From assembly GCF_905115235.1 (NCBI RefSeq), contig NC_051852.1, positions 122,774,027 through 122,838,026 on the forward strand: a stretch of DNA of 64,000 nucleotides, given 5' to 3'. Below are positions 12,131-22,389 of the stretch, in pieces. Position 1 is the first letter of the stretch. Each line of letters opens with the position of its first letter. The notes beneath the pieces are model-generated. The model was not told the origin of the DNA and did not search any database. It saw only the letters and a program-made list of their open reading frames with translations. The translations under genes were made by a program, and so were the position numbers. This stretch comes from Hermetia illucens (lineage: Eukaryota > Arthropoda > Insecta > Diptera > Stratiomyidae).

Positions 12131-13388
12131 ATATAAACAAGTCGGAAAACCGGAAGCTTGACACTTCAGGTATAAAAGGTTTTATGTTTCCCTTTGCGAT
12201 GGGCATACCGCAGTTCTCCATGACCTGATAGCATTGACTATATCTCCGGTCAATGCTATCAGCCAATGGAGAACTGCGTAATGAAATTGTTTCATTCATT
12301 AATGAGACCTGGAAGTAGCGTTCCACAACTGGTGTTCTTTGTGATCGACATATCAACGGACGTCTCAAATCTAAAATTTGCCCCCATGTCGTCCGTCTGC
12401 CTCTCTCTATAGTTGTGAGTGTTGGCCGACTATAACAGACAATGAACGGCATCTTGCGGTAATGGAGACGAAGATGTTGCATTGGACTGGTGGCGTGACA
12501 CGTTTTGACTACATCCGAAATGAGGATATCCGCGATCGATATGGGGTTGCATCGATCGTGGAGAAACTCCGAGGAAGGCGTCTTCGATAGTATAGTCACA
12601 TAATTCGCGTTAACGAGAATTCACTTACCAAGATTGCTTTGAACGTCGAAGTTAATGGTAAGCGACCAAAAGGCCGGCCGAAACAACGGTGGCTTAATTC
12701 GATGGATGGGCAACTTCGAAATTGCATACGTTAATTATGACGTCAGCATCTTATTTGCATGGGTTTAAAAGCAGTAAATTCGCGCGAAATTGCTAGGTTT
12801 GAACTGCTATAACTTTGGCGTTAATGGCCAGATTCTCATGAAATTTGCCATGTATATGCGAAATATGCTGGTAGTCCTAGGATGAAGGGTGGTTTACCAG
12901 TAAATTTCTAAAAGTTGGTAATATACTATTAGTAAGTTTATTTGAACAGATATTGGAATGGGGCATATTTCGAGGCGTAGACTTCATCTAAGCCCACCAT
13001 CCTGATTTTGTTTGGATTTTTGGGTTGGGTAGTTTCCGAAAATGAGTCCTGTCTCACTTTAAGTGCGTACATTTTGCTCCTTACTCGCGCCCTTTGCAAT
13101 TCACAAACTGATGTCAGTTTTGGAAAGTACTAATCGTACTTTCATTTAATAGCCTACACGACCATACCCGATGATTTTGTTTAAATCCCCCCTTTCCATG
13201 TATGAGGAGCCCCCCTCTAAACTCCACCCAAATTTATGTCACTCACTATATGCATGGGATTTCGTAGTTCCCATTTATCCATCAAATTTCGTTCGGATCG
13301 GTTTTGCCGTTTTGGAGAAAAGTGCGTGTGACAGACAGACAGTGAATCGCTTTTAATATGGTTCTGCTTTACACAAAACCTTAAAAAA
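12131..13388 (-). repeat. Composite repeat: foldback LINE-B fragment inside a noncoding repeat (locus 1)
   Basis: One end is the motif 'caagtcggaaaaccggaag' at about 12135. The other is a 'gacagacagacag' block at 13331-13345 followed by 'ttttaatatggttctgc', a terminus shared with repeats at 29882, 35885 and 50150. Between them lie, in order, about 70 bp of unique spacer, a short inverted LINE-B arm (about 12212-12240), a 10-base loop, the same LINE-B sequence in direct (+) orientation (12251 to about 12726, encoding TKMLHWTGGVTRFDYIRNE), and about 650 bp of noncoding sequence (12730-13388). The strand is arbitrary and chosen so the GACAGACAG end is the start, as at 35885. The same architecture occurs at 35885-37412 in the opposite orientation. 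Confidence 0.7.
12212..12279. repeat. Inverted repeat (hairpin) of LINE-B sequence
   Basis: The arm 'gcagttctccatgacctg' and onward at 12211-12239 is the reverse complement, with about three mismatches, of the arm ending 'ggagaactgc' at 12250-12278. About 10 bases separate the arms. Both arms encode the LSANGEL region of LINE family B. Confidence 0.8.
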
Positions 13389-13465
13389 ATATTTCCAAAT
13401 GAAAAACATGCACTGCGAAGCTCAAATTAAATGCTTTAATTTGCTTCTCATATTTTCCAGACAAA

Positions 13466-14571
13466 ATGAAAATCATTTTAGTTTTACTGGCGACAGTAGC
13501 GCTAAGCGCTTCTAATCTGCAATTGGTATCAGAATGGAATACGTTCAAGGTGAGCCTCTCTGCAATTATTACTTTTACGTAATTCTCATTTGAAATGTTG
13601 CTCCTCAACAGAGACGACACAACAAACAATACAAACCTATGGAGGATGTAATGCGGAAGAACAACTACTACCGAAATAAGGAACGGATAGCATCTCATAA
13701 CTTCTTGTACAACCAAGGAGTATTCAACTTCAAACTAGGCATTAATCAATTCGCCGATTGGACTGAACAAGAATTCTACAACATCTTCCAATCGGCTCCG
13801 TCGACTTCTTACACATACCACAACACAACCGATCGCTGGATAGGAGGGTCCTTTAGTAAAGACACTTACGGTTGGAAGGAGCGCGACAAGAGGCAGGCCA
13901 CCAAATATTTCTCCAAAGATTGGCGAACAGAAAGAGCTGTGAACCCGATCCGAGACCAGACAGTTCTAGGGAAGTCACAATGTAACGCAGGATGGGCTTT
14001 CGCAACTGTCGCTGCTTTGGAAGCACATGATTCCAAATATCCTTCCGGATTGCAACAATTTTCCGAACAAAATCTAATCGATTGCATCTCCAGAGAAATC
14101 GGTTGTGGCGGTATGACACCGAGGAATGGGTTTGAGTATGTCCTGGACAAAGGAAACATTAACAAACTAAGCAAGTATCCTTATGAAGGCGGTGCAAAGG
14201 AATGTCGATATGATGAGGAAGACTACGGGACGTCTGGAATTCAAATCGTGAACGTTATGCCCATGAATGAGGATCAATTATTGGAAACAGTGGCTGAAGA
14301 AGGCGTTGTCGTTGTTGGTTTTGATCCTTTGAATTTTTCGTTCATGTTCTATGCATCGGGAATCTATGACGAGCGCAGATGCAAGCAAGGAATTTCAAAT
14401 CAGCTGCATTACATGAATATTGTTGGCTTTGAAGATGATCCTGAAGCTGGAAAGTACTGGATTGTGAGAAACTCTTTTGGAACATCATGGGGTGAATCGG
14501 GGTACATGAGGGTACCAAGGGACGCTAACATTTGTGGAATAGCATATCAACCGATATATTTGATTGTTTAG
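13466..14571 (+). CDS. Cathepsin L-like papain-family protein lacking the catalytic cysteine
   Basis: Two exons, 13466-13549 and 13612-14571 (GTGAGC donor, CAACAG acceptor, 62 bp intron), give 347 aa. The order is a signal peptide (MKIILVLLATVALSAS), an I29 inhibitor prodomain (about 22-90, ERIASHN and FKLGINQFADWT motifs), and a C1A peptidase-like domain (about 125-347). The active-site block reads QCNAGWAF where the family has QCGSCWAF, so the nucleophile position (residue 155, codon GGA at 13990) is glycine. Five extra residues lie between the oxyanion-side Gln (IRDQ) and this block. The general-base His (about 294, LHYMNIVGF) and Asn (about 315, RNSFGTSWGESGY) remain, as do the IDC and IGCGG structural cysteines. 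By family knowledge such proteins are secreted or lysosomal; without Cys this one is probably not a protease. The frame is fully open, arguing for a functional pseudoenzyme over decay. The start is the only Met before the signal peptide. Confidence 0.93.
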
Positions 14572-14659
14572 TCTATAAGTGTATTTCTGTAAATATAGAA
14601 AACTGAAACAAATGTGCTTTAATTCCTTCATAGCAGGTTTGAGAGGGTACCAAGAACCA

Positions 14660-15560
14660 TAGCAAACCTAATACTCATCGACTATTTCGGACAAAATGGC
14701 AACAAAGAAACTAATTCTACTGTTGTGTAGGTATGTCGTTTTGTCCGGCTTGCTTATAGTTAGGAAAACCAAACAAGTCGGAAAACTGGAAGCTCGGTGC
14801 TTCAGGTACGAAAGGTTTTGTTTGTTTCTTGTGTGAGTATATTTGAGAACAGAACAACATTTCCGAAATGGGGTTTGTAAAATGCAAGCTGCAGCTTGGT
14901 TTATTGCGGTCCCTGGCCTCAACGATTCCTCCTTGATTATACTTACGTCTGCGCCCGGGTCGATGATCAACTCCACTTTCCATTGTGCCCCTACGTCTAG
15001 AGGAACCCGGACCAATAAAATTGCCTTATACGATGCATGAGTGTCCTATGCTAATTTTGTTGCTCGGATTTAACGATTTTACCCCGACCTTTTGGGAGTT
15101 TCCCTGAAGTCGGGATTCCCATTTTCCCCAGTTTCCCAGGTTTCGCTGTCCTGTTGCGTTCTCCCTGTTCTGTTATTTCTAGAGCCACTATCTTGCCCAG
15201 GGTAAGTTTGAACATTATAATTGTACCTTTTACATATGGTGCAATATGGTGTATTTAAAAAAAAAAATATTTTCAGCTCTGGCCAAGCTCTAGTCAATAA
15301 GGCGGATTTGCGCTCAATATAATTCGTAGTCATGTCGTGTTCTACGAATTATATAAAGGAGCACTCAACATCTGCGAGCCGCTACGGTCACGCTGCTCCC
15401 AGAGCAGAGGTGAGGCAGCGTCTGACGATTTGCCTCCGCCCTGGTAAGAAACCGTAAAGCCGTCATCGCTTGACATTTTTGTATTTTTTCGTTTGACCCA
15501 TTCGTCGTATGTATGCCACTTTTTGTGACAAAAAGCACATGTTATATTTTTTGGGCCCTC
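14660..15560 (-). mobile_element. LTR retrotransposon fossil (gag zinc knuckle and protease region)
   Basis: Decayed minus-strand remnant with a zinc-knuckle-like segment around 15190-15260 followed by an aspartic-protease-like segment around 14900-15010, the order seen at the gag-pol junction of Gypsy-group LTR elements. No terminal repeats, reverse transcriptase or integrase were seen. It is a short, old, broken fragment with several breaks. Confidence is moderate because only two short motifs support it. Confidence 0.45.
14768..14852 (+). repeat. Solo end of the CAAGTCGG repeat
   Basis: About 85 bp beginning 'caagtcggaaaactggaag' and ending in the 'cttgtgtgagtatatttga' block. It is the reverse complement (diverged) of the terminal part of the full-length repeat at 29882-30330, so it is a truncated copy of that noncoding family. 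Confidence 0.7.
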
Positions 15561-15757
15561 TACGTTCCTGTCCCTCCATTGTCACTCGAAATCGCTAAAC
15601 CTTCGTCAATGCTTGTCTGCATTGTACCATCGGTTTACATTGGCTCAAACGAAGAACATGGTAGGCACACTGGTCTGGCACTTTGTCGGAAATTACGCAT
15701 TAGAATGTTAATTTTAATATAGTTGTCTATGACCTTTTCCCCTGGTCCGAGTTCAAA

Positions 15758-16620
15758 CGATGTAAAGCAAATTGTCTCAATAGGGAACTTCGGACATCCC
15801 GGCTTTGCACCGAGGCCCACCTATTCGATATCCCTAACAGCTGTCAAAGTCTACCTCGTCTTATTTTTCTACCATATATATTGCCCTGAGAAACCTTCCG
15901 GGCTGTATCATCCTCATCCATACAGATTAAGTGACCCGCCCACCGCAACTTATAGAGCCCGACTTTCTCCACAACTGGATGGTGATGGTATCGCTGATAG
16001 ATTTCGTCGTTATGTAGGTTACGAAATCGTCCATCCTCATGTAGGGGACCAAAAATTCTTCGTAGGATTCTTTTCTCAAACGCGATCACGAGTTCGCAAT
16101 TTTCTAGCTAAGAAACCAGGTCGAAGAATACATAAGGACTGGCAAGATCATTGTCTTATACATTATTACCTTTGACCCTATGGTGAGACATTTCGAGCGA
16201 AACAGTTTCTGTAAGCTTAAATAGGCTCTGTTGAGAGCCAACAAACGTGCGTGGATTTCACCATCGTAGCTGTTATCGGTTGTGACTTTCCACCTTAAAT
16301 AGGAGAAATTGTCAACGCCCTCAAAATTGTAGTTTCCAATTTTTGTTATTCTCGTTTGACCAGCATGATTTGATGTTATTGGTTCTTTTGTTTTTGGTGG
16401 TGATGTTGCCACTATATGTATATTTCGTCTTGCCTGTTCGATCTAGATGTAGGCAGTTTGCACATATCGACCGATATAGTCAGCATAGATCAGGAGTTGG
16501 GTGGAATTGAAGAGGGTGGTACCTCTGGCATTTACATCAACATTACGGATCACCTTTTTCAATGCCAGCTTGGAAGGTCTCGAGAGCCTGGCTTCGTACA
16601 TTGGCCAGGGGCAGTCTTAT
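15758..16620 (-). mobile_element. LINE family A, old degenerate 3' part
   Basis: Minus-strand A sequence more decayed than its neighbours. RT C-terminal pieces occur at 15844-16089 (RILRRIFGPLHEDGRFRNLHNDEIYQRYH) and 16104-16412, and a YADD-region remnant lies near 16490. It breaks off at 16620, exactly where the GAT-rich tail of the next A copy begins, which suggests that the younger A copy inserted into this older one. Confidence 0.75.
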
Positions 16621-17975
16621 CATCATCATCATCAACGGCGCAACAACCGGTATCCGATCTAGGCTTGCCTTAATAAGGAACTCCAGACATCCCGATTTTG
16701 CGCTGAGGTCCACCAATTCGATATCCCCCTGGCGTCCTGACCTACGCCATCGTTCCATCTTAGGCAGGGTCTGCCTCGTCTTCTTTTTCTACCATAGATA
16801 TTGCCCTTATAGACGTTCCGGGTGGGATCATCCGCATCCATACAAATTAAGTGACCCGCCCACCGTAACCTATTAAACCAGATTTTATCCACAGCCGGAC
16901 GGTCATGGTATCGCTCATAGCTTTCGTCGTTATGTAGGTTACGGAATCGTCCATCCTCATGTAGGGGGCCAAAAATTCTTCGGAAGATTCTTCTCTCGAA
17001 CGCGGCCAAGAGTTCGCAATTCTTCTTGCTAAGAACACAGGTTTCCGAGAAATACATGAGGACTGGCAAGATCATTGTCTTGTACAGTAAGAGTTTTGAA
17101 CCTCATTGTCTCACCGTTTCGAGCGGAATAGTTTTTGTAAACTGAAATAGGCTCTGTTGGCTGCCAACAACCGTGCGCGGATTTCATCATCGTAACTGTT
17201 ATCGGTTGTGATTTTCGACCCTAGATAGGAGAAATTATCAACGGTCTCAAAGTTGTATTCTCCTATCCTTATTCTTCCTGTTTGACCAGTGCGGTTTGAT
17301 GTTGTTGGTTGGTTGGTTTTCGATGTTGACGTTGCCACCATATACTTTGTCTTGCCTTCATTGATGTGCAGCCCAGGATCCCGCGCGGCCTGCTCGATCT
17401 GGATGAAGGCAGTTTGTACGTCTCGGGTCGTTCTTCCCATGATGTCCATATCGTCAGCATAGGCCAGTAGTTGGGTGGACTTAAAGAGGATCGTGCCTCT
17501 TGCATTTACATCAGCAACACGGATCACTTTCTCGAGCGCCAGGTTAAAGAGGACGCATGATAGGGCATCCCCTTGTCGTAGACCGCTGTTGATGTCGAAT
17601 GGTCTTGAGAGTGATCCTGCTGCTTTTATCTGACCTCGCACATTGGTCAGGGTGAGCCTAGTCAGTCTTATTAGTTTCATCGGGATACCGAATTCTCTCA
17701 TGGACGTGTACAGTTTTACCTTGGCTATGCTATCATAGGCGGCTTTAAAGTCGATGAATAGACGGCGCAACTGTTGTCCATATTCCAACAGTTTTTCCAT
17801 CGCTTGCCGCAGACAGAAAATCTGATCTGTTGCTGATTTGCCTGGAGTGAAGCCTCTTTGGTATGAACCAATGATGTTCTGGGAGTATGGGGCTATCCGG
17901 CCTAGCAAGATAGCGGAGAATATCGTATAGATGGTACAGCAACGTGATAACTCTATAATTGCTGCACTGTGTGAT
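16621..17975 (-). mobile_element. LINE family A, copy 4 (5'-truncated RT half)
   Basis: Minus strand. The (GAT)n tail is at 16621-16634, the C-terminal domain at 16659-17075 (RRGRPCLRWNDGVGQ), and a 265-codon open RT frame at 17111-17908. That frame carries FTPGKSATDQIFCLRQ, FIDFKAAYDSIAKV, GLRQGDALSC and LLAYADDMDIMG, with the YADD intact. It is truncated on its 5' side at about 17975, where R1/LOA-type sequence begins. 5' truncation is the usual outcome of target-primed reverse transcription. Confidence 0.87.
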
Positions 17976-18980
17976 ATCTCCCTTACCCGCTCCTACATTT
18001 TCCCCTAGTGTCTAGTAGACATATGGGTCTATATGAGAATGGTTCACCTCGAGCTTTTCCAGCCTTAGGCAGTAGTATCGGCTTCTGCCGCTTGCATGAT
18101 GTAAGAAAAATCTCCTCAAACATGCACAATTCAAACAACTCCGCAAACATATTCAATCGACATTTCACGAAAAGGCTTTGCTATCGCCCATTCGGCCTCA
18201 GATCTCCAGCAGGGGTCGTTGGAACGTGTCAGTACCTCCTTTTTGCTGGGGAAATAACCCCTTGATGATTTTTAACAAGAGTACGGAGATAAACGGCCCC
18301 TGAATCGTCTCGTCACGACTTTATAAGCGCTACCCAAAGGGTTTATGTCCGCATCCGAAGAGTGTTTCTTAAAACATACTCTCTTGCTTGGCTGGATAGA
18401 GAGTGTAAAGGGGGCTTTCTTATAGGCATGCTCATTTTACCCTTGATCGATCCTACAAATTGCCCTCCAAGCCATTTGTCTGGCTCGGTGGTAAACCAAT
18501 TGGGTTTTCTAGTGGGAAGTGAGCATATCCTAGCCATCAATCCGTAACATACTTTAGCGTGATGTATTGTGTGGCATGAAGAGCTCTATATATGGAGCCT
18601 ACTCTGGCCTGACCTAGCCATACCTCTATGGATGTCTGTTCATTCATTGCTTTTGAAGACCGCGTGGCGTTCTTTTAGATTTTGGCTTCCGGCGTGCGGG
18701 TCTGCTGCCATGTGGCTTTGTCCCTAATTCAAAGGTGATTATCTGGTGGCCACTGTATGTGAAGTCCTCGCTAACTTGTCAGGACATATTACGTGCCAGC
18801 ATAACAAAAGTCAGATCTATAGTTGAAACGGATTCCCCTTTCCGATAGGTTACAACACCTTCGTTGGCCAGAACTACATCTAACTGGACAAATGCTTCTA
18901 ATAAGCACCGCCCCCTTGCATTAGTCTCCGTGCAATTGCAAATGCGAATTTCCCCATTCGGTGGCTCACGCATTAAAGTC
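17976..18980 (-). mobile_element. R1/LOA-type LINE fragment (endonuclease end to RT start)
   Basis: Minus-strand fragment of a different LINE. At 18779-18973 it encodes an endonuclease C-terminal piece (ETNARGRCLLEAFVQLDVVLAN, then STIDLTF). At 17983-18168 it encodes an RT N-terminal piece (FAELFELCMFEEIF, ILLPKAGKARGEPFSYRPICLLDT). Both are characteristic of the R1/LOA/I group and unlike family A. The stretch between is full of stops. It is flanked on both sides by A copies. Clade assignment is inferred from motifs. Confidence 0.7.
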
Positions 18981-18984
18981 GCCG

Positions 18985-21240
18985 GCTAACATCTTTAAAC
19001 TTTGCCACCATGTACTTCGTCTTACCTTCATTAATGTGCAACCCAAGATCTCGCGCCGCCTGCTCGATCTGGATGAAGGTAGACTGTAGATCTCGGGTTG
19101 TGTGTAATTGGGTGGACTTGAAGACGATGGTGCCTCTCGCATTTACATTGGCATCGCGAATCACTTTCTCCAGGGCAAGGTTCAAGAGGATCTCCTTGTC
19201 TTAGACCGTTGTTGATGCTGAATGGTCTCGAGAGTGATCCTGCTGCTTTTATCTGGCCTCGCACATTGGTCAGGGTCAGCTTAGTCAGTCTTATCAATTT
19301 CGTTTGGATACCGAATTTTCTCATGGCCGTGTACAGTTTTAGCGTGGCTATGCTTTCATAGGCGGCTTTAAACTCGATGAAAAGATGGTGCAACTGATGT
19401 CCATATTCCAACAAGTTTTTCATGGCTTGCCGCAGAGAGGAAATCTGAACTGTTGCTGATTTGCCTGGAGTGAACCCTTTTTGGTATGGGTCAATGATGT
19501 TCTGAGCGTATGGGGCTATCCGGCCTAGCAAAATAGCGGAGAATATCTTATAGATGGTACTCAGCAACGTCATATCTCTATAATTGCTGCACCGTGTGAT
19601 ATCTCCCTTTTCATGTATGAGACAAATAATGCCTCTTTGCCAGTCATCAGGCATTGATTCGCCGTCCCACGCCTTGAGCACAAGTTGATGAACCACTTGG
19701 TGTAATTGATCGCCTCCATTTTTAAGCCGATGAATCGTACGGACTGTTTCTTCTATACTTGGTGGTGGCAGTATTTGTTCGTCGTCTTCAGTTGGCGGGA
19801 CCTCCAACTGCCCGATATTTTGGTTGTTGAGCAGCTCATCAAAATACTCAACCCATCGCTCCCATTCTGTCGGAAATCAAATTTCCCTCTTTGTCTCGGC
19901 AAGATGAGCATCGAGGTGTATAAGGCTTCATCCTACTAACTTCCGCGCCTGGTACACTTTCTCCCTGTCTTTTTCTAGTTCACTGACTTGTTGGTTCTTC
20001 CAGGCTTCCTTTTTCCGTCTGTGGAGTCGCTTCTCCGCTCGACGGAGTTCGTGATAAGTTTCTGCGCGTGCCCGCGTTCTTTGAGAATGCAACATTACTC
20101 GGTATACAGCATTCTTCCGTTCCGTAGCTAGCTTGCATTTATCTCAAACCAGCCGTTCCGACTATTCTTGTGGCTAGTGGAAAGTATCTTTGTGGTCGTA
20201 TCAATGATAACGTTCTTCAGGTGGTTGTGAAGATCATTTGTTGATGCTTCATCTTCTGGATCTCTGTTGACTGCTGTTATTACGGCATCAATTTCGCCCT
20301 TATAGGTGTTACGGAGGGCTGTGTTGTGAATGGCTTCGGTATTCGCTCTCACCTGATTGTCAGAGGGGATTGTATGTGGTGTCTTAATTCGAGCTCGGAG
20401 CACTATGCCAACGAGATAATGGTCCGAGTCTATACTGGCCCCCCCTATAGGTTCTGATATTCATCAAGGCTGAGAATTGGCTGCGTTCAGTCAACACATG
20501 GTCAATTTGATTGAAAGTGATCCCGTCTGGATAGGCCCACGTGTGTTTGTGGACCGCGTTCCGCGCAAACCAGGTACTTCCAATAACCATTTCGTACGAT
20601 AGTGCTAACTGAATAATCCGCAGTCCGTTATCATTGGTATCCCTATGTAAGCTATGGGAGCCGACGTATCGCCTGAATACGGGCTCCGTCCCTACTTAAT
20701 TGTTGAAATCTCCAAATATGATTTTGATATCATAGTTGGGACAAGCTTCGAGGGTCCGCTCAACTGCCTCGTAGAAGGTATGCTTCTCCGACTCTGCAGT
20801 CTCCTCTGTAAGGGCGTGAATGTGTATGAGGCTTATATTTCTAAACTTGCCTCGCAAACGCAGAGTGCACAGCCGTTCGCTTATATTTTCAAAGCCGATA
20901 ACAGCAGGTTTCATTTTTTGGTTGACTAAGAAACCTACTCCGAGCACATGGTTTACTGGATGGCTGCTATAATATATGGTGTAGCGACTCTTCTCCAGGT
21001 TACATTAGCCTTTTATTGGGACAGGGTATCGGCTAGCTGCTCAGCAGCATTCAGTCTGTACAGGGAACGCACGTTCCATGAAAAAAAGCACAATTCGTTA
21101 ATCCGTTGTCGTTTTAAAATCCATCCTGTCCGAGGCTCCTTCCGTGGCTTCGTAACATCGGTTTTTATGCGAGGAAGACTCACCTTCATCCTTCTCCGTC
21201 TGCAGTTTTTCATGAAGAAAGAAATGCACAAAGGCACTAG
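18985..21240 (-). mobile_element. LINE family A, copy 5 (3'-truncated)
   Basis: Minus strand. The RT from its N-terminus into block B (19031-19807, IICLIHEKGDITRCSNYR...LYTAMRKFG) reaches 18985, where the sequence stops before the C-terminal domain. The YADD block is deleted (FKSTQL runs straight into TTRDLQ). The linker lies at about 19940-20130 and the endonuclease at 20128-21060 (ALTEETAESEKHTFYEAVERTLEACPNY; SDHY equivalent near 20410). The leader is to about 21240. Confidence 0.83.
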
Positions 21241-21379
21241 CCGCCTGACCTATAGTATATCGTATAACCTGATAACCGCACACCCATATCAGCGCTCCAC
21301 CAGTCGAATCTGTGACCCATACATCACTGTTAAGCTTTCCGTGCGATTCGGTCTGTGCAAATAAATCCTTTGCGATCTA

Positions 21380-21800
21380 ACAATGATTGAAGTTTATTTC
21401 TATCATCATCATTTTTTCATTGCTTTTCTAAATTTCGGAAATTTCCCATTCCGCAATATGCCGGTTATAACATCACTGCCTTTCTATGCATAAAATGCAT
21501 TTAGGGTCCCTCCTTGGCAGTATGTCCGTTTTCCTCACACCTTCGATATCGATCGGACCCATCGATACCGCTAATGCATGTCGTCGAATCACCTATTTAA
21601 AGGTCTGGTTCCTTAGATGGCAAACGACCCGTCCAATTCTAACTTCCCCTATGGACGGCCATAAACTTTTCTTAAACTCACGATGGATTCTTCTCTGTAT
21701 TCATCCGACTTGAATTCCTGTTTCAAGGCAGTGCAGATCTCTTCCCTGGATTTCATCTCATCAGGATCCTTCCACTATATATAGATCTTAAGTTTTTGGG
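21380..21800 (-). mobile_element. Possible LINE ORF1 remnant
   Basis: On the minus strand, frame-broken pieces read like the nucleic-acid-binding ORF1 of R1/LOA-type LINEs: a DPDEMKSREEICTALKQEF-like segment near 21770, and a segment near 21500-21600 resembling zinc-knuckle spacing (SMGPID..., CILC). There are several stops and no intact knuckle. Low confidence. Confidence 0.35.
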
Positions 21801-21859
21801 AACGTACCGCGACATTCTTTCCCTATACGTGTTGCCAGACAATCAGGCATTTCTTGATA

Positions 21860-22150
21860 TGTGGCCTTTTCAACAGGGCAGATCTCTGCCTGATACATGT
21901 GTCCTCTATAAACCAAGCCACGGCGTAGTGGACAGCTGTTATGGCGTCCGCGATGCTAGCGTTTTCGAGATACCTTTCGCAGAGCTCTTATACTACTTTT
22001 ATTCCCCTGCGCCAAAAAACTACAAAAGTATAACCGCTGGCAGCTTGGCCATTTGTCTTCGTCATTTGGCACTGTAATAATTTTAACTTTTTTGTTTTTT
22101 TCCGTTTTTCTTTTCTGTTGTATATTTGGGTATATTTTCTTGGAATAAAT
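21860..22150 (+). mobile_element. CR1/jockey-like LINE C-terminal tail
   Basis: Plus-strand piece ending DASVFEIPFAELLYYFYSP, which parallels the tail ADIFNVPFAELEVYFHFPIP of the CR1-like copy at 37630-38475. It is followed by T-rich sequence and an 'aataaataaa' stretch. Probably a heavily truncated 3' end of the same family. Confidence 0.45.
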
Positions 22151-22389
22151 AAATGATATATCAAAAATCGTTCCAAGGAGAAACTAAAACATCTTAACTG
22201 AAAGTATGTTTCTCAATTTTACGAAAGTTGTTAGCCGGAAAAACGTAAGTCGAAGTATGGTTGCCCTACAGCCATACCGATCGCCATTTCTTAATTACTA
22301 GAAAAAATCGCTTTCAAGCTCAAAAGGCATCCGAAAGTTAGTAGTCCTTGGTCATCAACAACCTCGGAACTTCCAATCGGAACGAAAGC

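Noticed and set aside
13381-14174. Minus-strand ORFs across the cathepsin-like gene
   Set aside because: Shadows of the plus-strand exons; no independent evidence.
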